Of a stretch of 64,000 nt of DNA, positions 17,058-27,403 are shown in pieces; the first letter of the stretch is position 1, and every line of letters starts with the position of its first letter. The DNA is taken from the NCBI RefSeq assembly GCF_002858765.1, contig NZ_PJRP01000002.1, forward strand, positions 542,598-606,597. Direction: 5' to 3'. The stretch is from Cupriavidus pauculus (GTDB lineage Bacteria > Pseudomonadota > Gammaproteobacteria > Burkholderiales > Burkholderiaceae). The translations under genes and the position numbers were made by a program. The notes below the pieces were generated by a model that was not told the DNA's origin, did no database searches, and saw only the letters and a list, made by a program, of their open reading frames with translations.

Positions 17058-18245
17058 ATGGTCTCCGGTCGTCTGCGTACCGTCCTCGTCAAGCTGCACC
17101 TCTATATTGGCCTGGTTTTTGGCCTGCTGTTCGTCATGATGGGCCTGACCGGCACGCTGATTTCGTGGCGCGACGACATCGACAAGTGGCTGAATCCAGA
17201 CTTGCTGCAGGGGGCGTCGGCCACGCGTATTCCGGTGGGTGCGGCCACGGTGGAATCGGTCACGGCCAAGCTGATGGCCGATCCGAAATACGGCAAGCCC
17301 AACCTGCTGATGCTGCCGGTCGACGAGCACGACGTGTTCATCGCCTATTACCCGATCAAGGGGCCGCAGGCCATGCCGGGTCGGTCGCGGCAGGTCATGG
17401 TCGACCCCATCACGTTGGCCGTGAAGGGCGAGCGCCTGTTTGGCGTGCCGGGGCTGACGCGCCAGCAGATCATGCCGACGCTGTTCCATCTGCATCGCTA
17501 CCTGCTGTCCGGCGACACGGGCAAGACCATCATCGGCGTGACCGGGATGGTGCTGTTTTTCACGGTGCTGCTGGGCGTGGTGCTGTGGTGGCCCAAGATG
17601 AAACTGCGCGCACTGAAGCAATCGGTGCGCATTGCGCACGGCGGTTCGTGGTCGCGCTTCTTCTACACCTTCCATCGCGCTGGCGGCATCTTTGTGGCGC
17701 CGGTGCTGGCCACCATCGCCTTTTCGGGCTGGTATCTGAACCTGCCGAAATGGGTGACGCCGATCATCAGCACGGTCATGACCGTGAGTCCGCAGGCGAA
17801 GCACCAGTCCGATACGCCGCCGGCTGGCGCCCACGCGATCACGCCGGCCCAGGCCATGACGGCGGCGCAGCAGCAGTTCCCGGGGGCGCAGGTCACGCGT
17901 ATCAGCCTGCCGCGCAAGCCGGGCGATGCCTATGAGGTACGGCTGCGTCAGGAGGGCGAACTGCAGGAAGACAGCGGCGCCACGCGGCTCTGGCTCGATG
18001 CCTATACCGGGCGGCCGCTCGGTGCCCGCGATCCGCGCGATGCCCAGTCTGGCGACGCGTTTATCTTGTGGCTGTTCCCGCTACATACCGGCGAGGCGTT
18101 CGGCACCTACGGCCGCGCGTTCATCACCGCATTCGGCCTGATGCCGCTGGCGTTCGCCGTGACCGGCGTGCTGATCTGGTGGAAACGCCGCAGCGGCCAC
18201 AAGCGCCACCTGGAACGCGAAAAGGCTCGGCTGAAGCGGGTTTGA
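17058..18245 (+). CDS. PepSY-associated transmembrane protein
   Basis: A 395-residue inner-membrane protein of the PepSY-TM family, often encoded with siderophore receptors and thought to act in iron reduction or uptake. Four helices are visible: LHLYIGLVFGLLFVMMGLTG near residues 15-40, TIIGVTGMVLFFTVLLGVVLWW, IFVAPVLATIAFSGWYL, and FGLMPLAFAVTGVLIWWKRR at the end. Conserved histidines in HLHRYLL, FHRAGG and LHTGEAFG are candidate haem or metal ligands. A periplasmic PepSY-like segment (about 265-345) precedes the last helix. The start at MVSGRLRTVLVKLH follows an AAAGAAAGACTCC leader. Confidence 0.85.
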   Translation: MVSGRLRTVLVKLHLYIGLVFGLLFVMMGLTGTLISWRDDIDKWLNPDLLQGASATRIPVGAATVESVTAKLMADPKYGKPNLLMLPVDEHDVFIAYYPIKGPQAMPGRSRQVMVDPITLAVKGERLFGVPGLTRQQIMPTLFHLHRYLLSGDTGKTIIGVTGMVLFFTVLLGVVLWWPKMKLRALKQSVRIAHGGSWSRFFYTFHRAGGIFVAPVLATIAFSGWYLNLPKWVTPIISTVMTVSPQAKHQSDTPPAGAHAITPAQAMTAAQQQFPGAQVTRISLPRKPGDAYEVRLRQEGELQEDSGATRLWLDAYTGRPLGARDPRDAQSGDAFILWLFPLHTGEAFGTYGRAFITAFGLMPLAFAVTGVLIWWKRRSGHKRHLEREKARLKRV

Positions 18246-18291
18246 CGGTCGCGGCGGAAGAGCCAACGGCCAGAACCAGAAAGCCGGAAAC

Positions 18292-18325
18292 AAAAAGGCC
18301 AGAGGTGTTCCTCTGGCCTTTTTAC
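18292..18325. terminator. Bidirectional terminator between PepSY gene and panC
   Basis: AAAAAGGCCAGAGG (18293-18306) pairs with CCTCTGGCCTTTTT (18311-18324) around a 4-nt loop; the A and T runs allow use from both sides of these convergent genes. Confidence 0.9.
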
Positions 18326-18370
18326 TATCTGACGGTCGAAAGGGGCTTGGCGTCAGCCGGGGCAGCCGGT

Positions 18371-20279
<1,909 letters not shown>

Positions 20280-20311
20280 CGGGATGGTCGTCGGAACGGC
20301 CGGACGGCCGA

Positions 20312-20503
20312 TCAGTTGTCGGACGAGTAGACGTACGGCTTCTGGGCCACGCGCGAGGCGTTGGCGCGGGCGCGTTCTTCAAGGTCGATCGGGGTCTTGT
20401 CCCACAGCAGGCCGCGGCCTTCGCGCTGCTCCGTTTCCAGCGACGGGCGCTCCTGCTTGAGCGTCTTCAGGAACTGGGTGATATCCGATTCGTACATGGC
20501 CAT
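20312..20503 (-). CDS. DUF3460 family protein
   Basis: A 63-residue protein matching the short DUF3460 family of betaproteobacteria: MAMYESDITQFLKTLKQERPSLE, then REGRGLLWDKTPIDLEERARANASRVAQKPYVY. Function unknown. No signal peptide or membrane segment; it is charged and probably helical. It sits 32 bp upstream of scpA on the same strand and is probably co-transcribed, suggesting but not proving a link to ScpA. Confidence 0.8.
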   Translation of the reverse strand: MAMYESDITQFLKTLKQERPSLETEQREGRGLLWDKTPIDLEERARANASRVAQKPYVYSSDN

Positions 20504-20675
20504 GATGAAACCTGTGCCCTTTAGCAGTGTTGGGGATGACGGGGCAAGATTTTACCGTATCGGCAAGCCCCACTGCCGCCGAAGGCTCCGGAATCCTGAA
20601 TTTTGGCCCCGGGATGGCCTTGCGGCGCCGGTGGTGTGGTCAAATAGCGACTTGATTCGGGAGCCACAAGGACGG

Positions 20676-22556
20676 ATGACGACTGCTTTGGGCCACTTGG
20701 CCGCACAGCCCGCCCCAGCCAAGGCGCCAGGCACCTGCGGCGGTGCCCGCCGGCTCGCGCATATGGGGGTCGCCCATGCCGTCACCCGCGCCGTCACGCT
20801 GGCCACCGCGCTGCTGCTGGTGGCCCCCTGGCTGCCCGCCCATGCCGCCAAGGCCCAGTACAAGGTCGAGATCGACGCGCCCAAGGCGCTCAAGGACATT
20901 CTCGAAGAACACCTTGACCTCGCACGCTACGCGACCCGCACCGACATTTCCGACGACCAATTCCAGTACATGGTGGAGACCGTGGGCGACCAGGTGCGCC
21001 AGTTCGCGTCCACCGAGGGCTGGTTCGACCCGGTCACCAAGGCCACGGTGGAAGGCGAGGGCGATCATCGCGTGGTGCATCTCAGCGTGGACCCGGGCGC
21101 GCGCACCGTGATCCGGCGCGCGGATGTCGAGGTAAGTGGCCCTGCCGCCACGTTGTCGCCCGAGCAGGTGGAGCAGATGCGCAAAAAGTGGGGTCTGCCG
21201 GTGGGCCAGCCATTTCGGCAGGCCGACTGGGACAAGGCCAAGGAAGACGCGCTGGTGCAACTGCAGAGCAAGAGCTACTACGGCGCGAAGCTGGCGTCGT
21301 CGCAGGCGCGCATCGAACCCGACGAACAGGCCGCCGACCTGCGGGCCAAGTATGAAAGCGGCCCGGCCTATGTGCTCGGGCCCCTGGAGATCGAGGGCAC
21401 GCGCCGCTACCCGGCCCAGATCATCCGCAACGTGAACCCGCTGGGCGAGGGCGAGCCGTATCGCGTGGAACGGCTGCTGGAGTTCCAGCGCGCGGTCCAG
21501 AACCAGCCCTATTTCTCGAACGTGCAGGTGGAACTGCAGGAGCCGCCCGCCGCCACCTCGGCGGAAGCTGCCGCGCAGCAGCAGACCGTGACGGCGCCGG
21601 TCAAGGTGAAGGTGCGCGAATATCCCACGCACCGGCTCAGTTCCGGTGTCGGTTTCACCACGGATACTGGCGCCCAGGTGGAAGGCCGCTATTCGTACTA
21701 CAACCTGTTCAACCGCGCCTGGGTACTCGACACGCAGGCCCGGATCGAACAGAAGCGCCAGTACGGGTTTGTGGAAATGGCGATGCCGCCAGACCCGCAC
21801 ACGTACCGCAACAGCATCTATACCAGCTACGAACGCCTGATCGACGTCGAGAGCACCGACACCAAGAGCTGGCGTGCCGGCCTGAAGCGGTCGCGCTCGC
21901 GTGAAAAGTACGACACCACGGTGTCGCTCGACTTTTACTACGACGTGCTGACGCCGTACGGCGAGCCGTCGCAGTACTCGAAGGCGCTGGTGCCGGCATT
22001 CGCGTGGACGCGCCGCGACGTGGACAACCCCGTGTTCCCGCGCCGTGGCAACGTGATCAACACCCAGATCGGCGTGGCCGCCAAGGGCCTGCTCAGCGAC
22101 GCGACGTTCCTGCGCGTGTACGGCCGGATTCGCCAGTACGTGCCGGTGGGCAACCGCGACCTGTTCGTGGCGCGGCTGGAACTGGGCGCCGACATGACGT
22201 CGAACGATCCTGCGCTGATTCCGGCCACGCTGCGCTTTCGCGCGGGTGGCACCGATTCGATCCGCGGCTACAGCTACCAGTCGATCGGTACGCCGTCCGG
22301 CCAGAGCGTGCTGCCGGCCCGCTACCTGGGCACGGGCAGCCTGGAGTACCAGTACTGGTTCAAGCCCGACTGGGGCGCGGCGGTGTTCTGGGACATGGGT
22401 ACCGCCACCAACAACCTTGACGGCATCAAGATTTACCACGGCGTAGGCGTGGGCGCGCGCTGGCGCAGCCCCGTGGGGCCGGTGCAGCTCGATATCGGCT
22501 ACGGCATCCAGCAGAAGCAGTTCCGGCCGCATATCTCGCTGGGGGTGGCGTTCTGA
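20676..22556 (+). CDS. tamA: Translocation and assembly module outer-membrane protein TamA
   Basis: A 626-residue Omp85-family protein that works with TamB in outer-membrane protein and lipid transport. After a signal sequence (hydrophobic TLATALLLVAPWLPAHA) come POTRA domains (YKVEIDAPKALKDILEEHLDL, PVGQPFRQADWDKAKEDALVQLQSKSYYGAKL, GPLEIEGTRRYPAQIIRN...GEPYRVERLLEFQRAVQNQPYFSNVQV) and a 16-strand barrel with the conserved IRGYSYQSIG loop-6 motif. It ends in IQQKQFRPHISLGVAF with a C-terminal Phe. The chosen ATG follows CACAAGGACGG. Its stop codon shares one base with the tamB start. Confidence 0.92.
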   Translation: MTTALGHLAAQPAPAKAPGTCGGARRLAHMGVAHAVTRAVTLATALLLVAPWLPAHAAKAQYKVEIDAPKALKDILEEHLDLARYATRTDISDDQFQYMVETVGDQVRQFASTEGWFDPVTKATVEGEGDHRVVHLSVDPGARTVIRRADVEVSGPAATLSPEQVEQMRKKWGLPVGQPFRQADWDKAKEDALVQLQSKSYYGAKLASSQARIEPDEQAADLRAKYESGPAYVLGPLEIEGTRRYPAQIIRNVNPLGEGEPYRVERLLEFQRAVQNQPYFSNVQVELQEPPAATSAEAAAQQQTVTAPVKVKVREYPTHRLSSGVGFTTDTGAQVEGRYSYYNLFNRAWVLDTQARIEQKRQYGFVEMAMPPDPHTYRNSIYTSYERLIDVESTDTKSWRAGLKRSRSREKYDTTVSLDFYYDVLTPYGEPSQYSKALVPAFAWTRRDVDNPVFPRRGNVINTQIGVAAKGLLSDATFLRVYGRIRQYVPVGNRDLFVARLELGADMTSNDPALIPATLRFRAGGTDSIRGYSYQSIGTPSGQSVLPARYLGTGSLEYQYWFKPDWGAAVFWDMGTATNNLDGIKIYHGVGVGARWRSPVGPVQLDIGYGIQQKQFRPHISLGVAF

Positions 22557-25500
22557 TGAACATGCCGGACATGCCGCCCGTGCCGCGCGAGGATCGCAAC
22601 ACGCCACGGCAGCCACATCGCCGGCGCCGGGTCTGGAAGGCGCTGGTCTGGCTGGTGGGCATCCTGCTGGTGCTGCTGATCGCGCTGGTCGCCACGGCCG
22701 TGGCGGCGCTGCGCACCGAGACTGGCACGCGCCATCTCTGGAACGTGGCCACGCGGCTGTCGGCGGGGATGCTTGCCGGCCAGCTCGATGGTGGCACCGT
22801 GGCAAGCGGGCTGCGGCTGCACGATGTGGTGTTCGCCAGCGGCGACACGCGCGTCACCATCGACCGGATCGACGCGAAATGGAATGTGTCGTGGTCGCCC
22901 ACGCGGCTGCATGTGGCATGGCTGAAGCTTGGCAAGATCGACGCGCGGCTGCCGGCCTCCCCGCCGAGCACCGAGCCGGCGAAGATGCCGCAGTCGCTGG
23001 AGTTGCCGCTGGCTGTCGACGTGGACACGCTGACCGTCCGCGAACTGTCGCTGCTGCAGGGGCCGGCCGCCACGTCGACCCCGCTGGTGCTGTCCGACCT
23101 GTCGGGCGCGCTGCATAGCGACGGCCAGCGCCATCGCGTGGTCGTCGACAAGCTCGTCACGCCGTACGGCAAGCTGCAGGCCAATGCGCAGATCGGCGGC
23201 AAGACGCCTTTCCCGCTGTCGGCCGAGGCGCTGCTGGAGGGCCGCTGGAAAGAAGAAGCCTATGCGGTGTCGGCCACGGCCAGCGGATCGCTGGACCAAC
23301 TGCGCGCCGAACTGGAGGCCAACGGCGACCGCATCCGGGCGCGCGGCAATGCCGACGTGACCCCGTTCGGCAAGGTGCCGTTCACGCACCTGATTGTCGA
23401 TGGCGAGCGCATCAACCCGCGCCTGTTCAGCCCGACCGCGCCGCAGGCCAACCTGACCGTCCATGCGGAACTGCGCCCGGTGGAATCGGTGCCTCCGCCA
23501 CCCGAGGTGGCCAAGCCGAAACCTGGCGAATCGACGGCCAGCGCGGTGGCCGCTGCGTCGGCAGCATCGGCGTCGGCGTCGGCGCCCATGCCCACGCCGG
23601 TCGCGCCCACGAAGAACCCGCTGGCCGTGGCCGGCGAAGTCACGGTGCGCAACCTGGAGCCGGGCCCGATCGACAAGGAACGCCTGCCCGTGCATGCCGT
23701 GCAGGCGCGCGTGGAGCTGAGCGAATTGACGCAGACGCTGCGCGACCTGCGGATCACGCTGCCGGGCCGCGCCGAGATCGTCGGCCAGGGCACGCTGCGC
23801 GAAGGGCGCGGCGGCTTCGATCTCGATGTCCGGCATCTCGATGTCGCCGCGCTGCACACGGGCATGGTGGCCACGAACCTGTCGGGGCCGGTGATCCTGC
23901 GCCTGGAACCCGGCCGCCAGAGCGTGGCGCTGGACGTGGCGGGCGGCGAGATCAAGGTGTTTGCCGACGCCCGGATCGATGAAGACGCGGTCACGCTGAC
24001 GGCGCTGCGGGCGGGGCTGGGCAGCGGCACGCTGACCGCCGAGGGCAAGCTCGGGCTGAAGGATGCGCAAGCCTTCGACTTCAAAGGCAAGCTGGCCAAT
24101 TTCGACCCGGCACGGCTGGCCAAGGTGGCACCGGGCCGGATCAACGCCGAGTTTTCGACGAAGGGCTCGTTGGAGAAAGTGCTACGGGTGGCGCTCGATT
24201 TCGCGCTTAGCGAGAGCGAATACGCGGGGCTGCCGATGACTGGCAACGGCAAGGTGCGGCTGGAGGGCGAGCGGCTGCTGCCCAGCCAGGCATCGCTGCT
24301 GATGGCCGGTAACCAGGTGAACCTGAACGGCAGTTTCGGCGCACGCGGGGACAGCCTCAAGGTCAACATCGATGCGCCGCAGCTGGATCGCCTGAAGCTT
24401 GGTGTCGGTGGGCAGGCCAAGGTCGACGCGGTGGTTACCGGCACGCTGAAGAAGCCCGAGGTGGTGGGCGACTACAGCGCGCAATCGCTGGTGGTGGGGC
24501 CGCACAAGGTGGCCAGCGCCAATGGCCATGTGGAACTTCGCGGCGGGCTGAACGGCACGCTGTCGGCCCGGCTGGCTGCGCGCGACTATCACGGTCCGCA
24601 GGCGACGGTCCGCACGCTCGATGCCAACTTGCGCGGCACGCAGGGCGACCATACGTTCGACGCCAATGCTGTAGGTACGATGCACGAGCGCCCGCTGCAG
24701 CTGTCCCTGTCCGGGCAGGGCGCGTGGCGCGGCGACCAGGGCTGGACCGGCACCATCCGCACGCTCGAGGAAAGCGGCACGGCCAAAGTCCGGCTCGTCT
24801 CGCCCACCCAGTTGATGGTGGCGGACCGCCATATCCGGCTGGGCCAGACGCGGCTGCAGTTCGAGCGCGCGACGATGAATATCGAAGGCTTCGAGTTCGA
24901 TCATGGCCGTATCCGCACGCAGGGTGCTTTCAATGGCGTGGAGGCGGGCAACATCATCAAGCTGGTGGAGACGTTCACCGGCGAATCGCAACCGGTGCGC
25001 TCCGACCTGGTGCTCGATGGCGGCTGGAACCTGAACCTTGCCGAAACCGCCACCGGCTTTGCCGAAATCCGGCGGCGCAGCGGCGATGCCTCGGTCAATG
25101 CAGGCCGTGGCTGGACCACGCTGGGCCTGAGCGACACCGCGCTGCGGGCGGAATTCAGTGGCAATCGCGTGACGCTGCGCGGCGGCTCCACGTCGCAACG
25201 GATCGGCAAGCTGGCCGTCGATGCGTCGGCGGGGCTGGTCAGCGAACAGGGCTTGCTGACGGTGGGGCCCGGGTCGACACTCGGCGGCACGGTATCGGCC
25301 GACATTCCGCGCCTGAAATCGCTGGAGGCGCTCAGCGGCCCGCAATACGCGCTCGAAGGCAAGCTGGCGGCGGCCCTGCAACTGGCCGGCACGGCGGGCA
25401 GCCCGCTGCTGACCGGAGCCATCGACGGTAGCGGCATCGGCATCACGCTCTACGACCTGGGCATCCGGCTGACCGACGGCGAAGTGCACGTGGTGCTGGA

Positions 25501-26698
25501 TCAGAACGCGGTGGAACTGAAGCAAGTGCGCTTCCGGGGTGGCGACGGCACGCTGACGGCCACCGGCGCGGTGAAGCTGGGCGAGACCGATCCGAACCTG
25601 ACCGGCCGCATCGTCGCGGACAAGCTGCAGCTGTTTGCCAGCCCCGAGCGCACGCTGATCGTGTCCGGCGAGGCCGGCATCGCCAACGAGAACAAAGTGA
25701 TCGCCATCCGTGGCAAGTTCCGCGTGGATCGCGGCCTGTTCGACCTGCCCAAAGCCAGCGCGCCGGTGCTGGGCGACGACGTGGTGGTGGTGCGCCGCAA
25801 GGACGAACGCGAACTCAAGACCGCCGCCACGCCGGTGGTACCCGAATCCAAACCAGCCAGCCGCTTCAGCCCGCTAATCGACGTGACGATCGACCTGGGC
25901 GACAGCTTCCGCTTCCGTGGGGCCGGCGCCGATATCCTGCTGGCCGGCCAGCTTGGCATCAAGAGCGAGCCGCTGGCGCCGATGCGGGCGGCCGGTACCG
26001 TGCGCGTGGTGGAGGGCACGTACGAGGCCTTCGGCCGCAAGCTCGATATCGAACGCGGCACGATCAACTTCAATGGGCCGGTGGACAACCCGAACATGTT
26101 TATCCGCGCCCTGCGCCGCAACCAGGAAGTGGAAGCGGGCGTGGAGGTCACGGGCACGGTGCGGCTGCCGCGCGTGCGGCTGGTGTCGGAGCCGAACGTG
26201 CCGGACGAAGACAAGCTGTCGTGGCTGATGTTCGGCTACGGCGCCGAGAGCGCGGGGTCCAGCCAGCAGCGCCAGTTGAGCGGCGGCGCAATCGGCGGCG
26301 CGGCACTGGGCATGATTGGGGGCAAGGCCGGCAAGAGCGTGGTGTCCCATTTCGGCATCGACGAATTTTCGATCGGCCCCAGCACGGCCGGCCTGAACGA
26401 CCAGCAGGTGGTGAGCATCGGCAAGGCGGTGTCCGACCAGATTTCGGTCGGCTACGAACAAAGCCTGACGTCAGCGTCGAACGTGGTGAAGCTGACCTGG
26501 GCGTTCTCGCGGCGCTGGTCGCTGATTGCCAAGGGCGGCTCGATCAACGGCCTGTCGGTGCTGTTCAACCGCCGGTTCAATAATTGGGATACGCTGTTTG
26601 CCGGCGACTCGGGCCGGCGCAGGAATGCCGCGGCCGACGCTACCGTGGAAGGCGCCAGCGCCCCCGCCGGCGATCCAGTCGAAGCGATCAAACGATGA
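22556..26698 (+). CDS. tamB: Translocation and assembly module inner-membrane protein TamB
   Basis: A 1380-residue AsmA-like/DUF490 protein that spans the periplasm and pairs with TamA. An N-terminal signal anchor (VWLVGILLVLLIALVATAVAAL, about residues 29-50) is followed by a very long repetitive beta-rich region and the conserved C-terminal DUF490 domain, with the segments LSWLMFGYGAES, GKSVVSHFGIDEFSIGP, VVSIGKAVSDQISVGYEQSLTSASNVVKLTW and NRRFNNWDTLFAG. A Ser/Ala/Pro-rich insert around residues 325-350 interrupts the repeats. It overlaps tamA by 1 bp and the following lipoprotein gene by 4 bp. Confidence 0.93.
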   Translation: MNMPDMPPVPREDRNTPRQPHRRRRVWKALVWLVGILLVLLIALVATAVAALRTETGTRHLWNVATRLSAGMLAGQLDGGTVASGLRLHDVVFASGDTRVTIDRIDAKWNVSWSPTRLHVAWLKLGKIDARLPASPPSTEPAKMPQSLELPLAVDVDTLTVRELSLLQGPAATSTPLVLSDLSGALHSDGQRHRVVVDKLVTPYGKLQANAQIGGKTPFPLSAEALLEGRWKEEAYAVSATASGSLDQLRAELEANGDRIRARGNADVTPFGKVPFTHLIVDGERINPRLFSPTAPQANLTVHAELRPVESVPPPPEVAKPKPGESTASAVAAASAASASASAPMPTPVAPTKNPLAVAGEVTVRNLEPGPIDKERLPVHAVQARVELSELTQTLRDLRITLPGRAEIVGQGTLREGRGGFDLDVRHLDVAALHTGMVATNLSGPVILRLEPGRQSVALDVAGGEIKVFADARIDEDAVTLTALRAGLGSGTLTAEGKLGLKDAQAFDFKGKLANFDPARLAKVAPGRINAEFSTKGSLEKVLRVALDFALSESEYAGLPMTGNGKVRLEGERLLPSQASLLMAGNQVNLNGSFGARGDSLKVNIDAPQLDRLKLGVGGQAKVDAVVTGTLKKPEVVGDYSAQSLVVGPHKVASANGHVELRGGLNGTLSARLAARDYHGPQATVRTLDANLRGTQGDHTFDANAVGTMHERPLQLSLSGQGAWRGDQGWTGTIRTLEESGTAKVRLVSPTQLMVADRHIRLGQTRLQFERATMNIEGFEFDHGRIRTQGAFNGVEAGNIIKLVETFTGESQPVRSDLVLDGGWNLNLAETATGFAEIRRRSGDASVNAGRGWTTLGLSDTALRAEFSGNRVTLRGGSTSQRIGKLAVDASAGLVSEQGLLTVGPGSTLGGTVSADIPRLKSLEALSGPQYALEGKLAAALQLAGTAGSPLLTGAIDGSGIGITLYDLGIRLTDGEVHVVLDQNAVELKQVRFRGGDGTLTATGAVKLGETDPNLTGRIVADKLQLFASPERTLIVSGEAGIANENKVIAIRGKFRVDRGLFDLPKASAPVLGDDVVVVRRKDERELKTAATPVVPESKPASRFSPLIDVTIDLGDSFRFRGAGADILLAGQLGIKSEPLAPMRAAGTVRVVEGTYEAFGRKLDIERGTINFNGPVDNPNMFIRALRRNQEVEAGVEVTGTVRLPRVRLVSEPNVPDEDKLSWLMFGYGAESAGSSQQRQLSGGAIGGAALGMIGGKAGKSVVSHFGIDEFSIGPSTAGLNDQQVVSIGKAVSDQISVGYEQSLTSASNVVKLTWAFSRRWSLIAKGGSINGLSVLFNRRFNNWDTLFAGDSGRRRNAAADATVEGASAPAGDPVEAIKR

Positions 26699-27288
26699 AG
26701 CCACCTTTTAACCGCGCGTCTCGCCGACGCCTTGCCGCCATGGGACTGATTGCCAGCCTGCTTGCCCTGTTCGGGTGTGACCAGCAGAAGGTCGACGAAG
26801 CCATGAAAAAGGCGAAATCGGTGGCCACCGACACCTGGAACAGCGTGAAGCCCGATAGCCAGCTGTTCAAGGGCATCGAAATCGGCAAGTCCACAGAAGA
26901 CGATGTGCGGCGCCAGGCCGGCAAGCCCGAGATCGTCTGGGAAGAACCGGAGGGCGGCCGCCGCCTGGAATACCCGCGCGGGCCCGAAGGCGCCACCACG
27001 TGGATGGTGACAACGAACGCCGACGGCACGGTGCGCGCCATCGAACAGGTGCTGACGGGCGAAAACTTCGCAAAAGTACGACCTGGCATGAACAAGGACC
27101 AGATCCGCCGGATGCTGGGCAAGCCGACCAAGGTGGAGGCGTTCCGCCTCAAGCAGGAAGAGGTCTGGGGCTACCGCTGGTTCGAGAGCCCCACGGACCG
27201 GGCCTTCTTCAACGTGCATTTCAACAACGACGGCACGGTGACCACCACATCGCGTAGCGACGATCCGTCGAAGCGGCAGGGCGGCTGA
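26695..27288 (+). CDS. BamE/SmpA-OmlA family outer-membrane lipoprotein
   Basis: A 197-residue lipoprotein with the lipobox LALFGC (Cys28). Two SmpA/OmlA-type repeats are visible: FKGIEIGKSTEDDVRRQAGKP...VTTNADGTV (about 60-112) and FAKVRPGMNKDQIRRMLGKP...HFNNDGTV (about 124-182). E. coli BamE has a single such unit and about 113 residues. The start overlaps the tamB stop (ATGA), so it is co-translated with TamB and may be an outer-membrane partner of the TAM complex rather than of the BAM complex. The assignment to TAM is inference. Confidence 0.85.
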   Translation: MKPPFNRASRRRLAAMGLIASLLALFGCDQQKVDEAMKKAKSVATDTWNSVKPDSQLFKGIEIGKSTEDDVRRQAGKPEIVWEEPEGGRRLEYPRGPEGATTWMVTTNADGTVRAIEQVLTGENFAKVRPGMNKDQIRRMLGKPTKVEAFRLKQEEVWGYRWFESPTDRAFFNVHFNNDGTVTTTSRSDDPSKRQGG

Positions 27289-27313
27289 GGCTGGCGGCGA
27301 GGTTGCCGGCCAC

Positions 27314-27358
27314 AAATAAAAACGCCGACGGAGCAAAGGCCGTCGGCGTTTTTATTTG
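27314..27358. terminator. Bidirectional terminator between tam operon and metG
   Basis: AAATAAAAACGCCGACGG (27314-27331) pairs with CCGTCGGCGTTTTTATTT (27340-27357), an 18-bp near-perfect stem serving both convergent operons. Confidence 0.92.
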
Positions 27359-27403
27359 TCGAGGAGCGCCCGCGCAACGACGCCAGAATCAGTCTGACGG
27401 TGC

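Noticed and set aside
20640..22805. A 721-codon minus-strand open frame over tamA
   Set aside because: Shadow frame; no family motif and it crosses the tamA-tamB junction.
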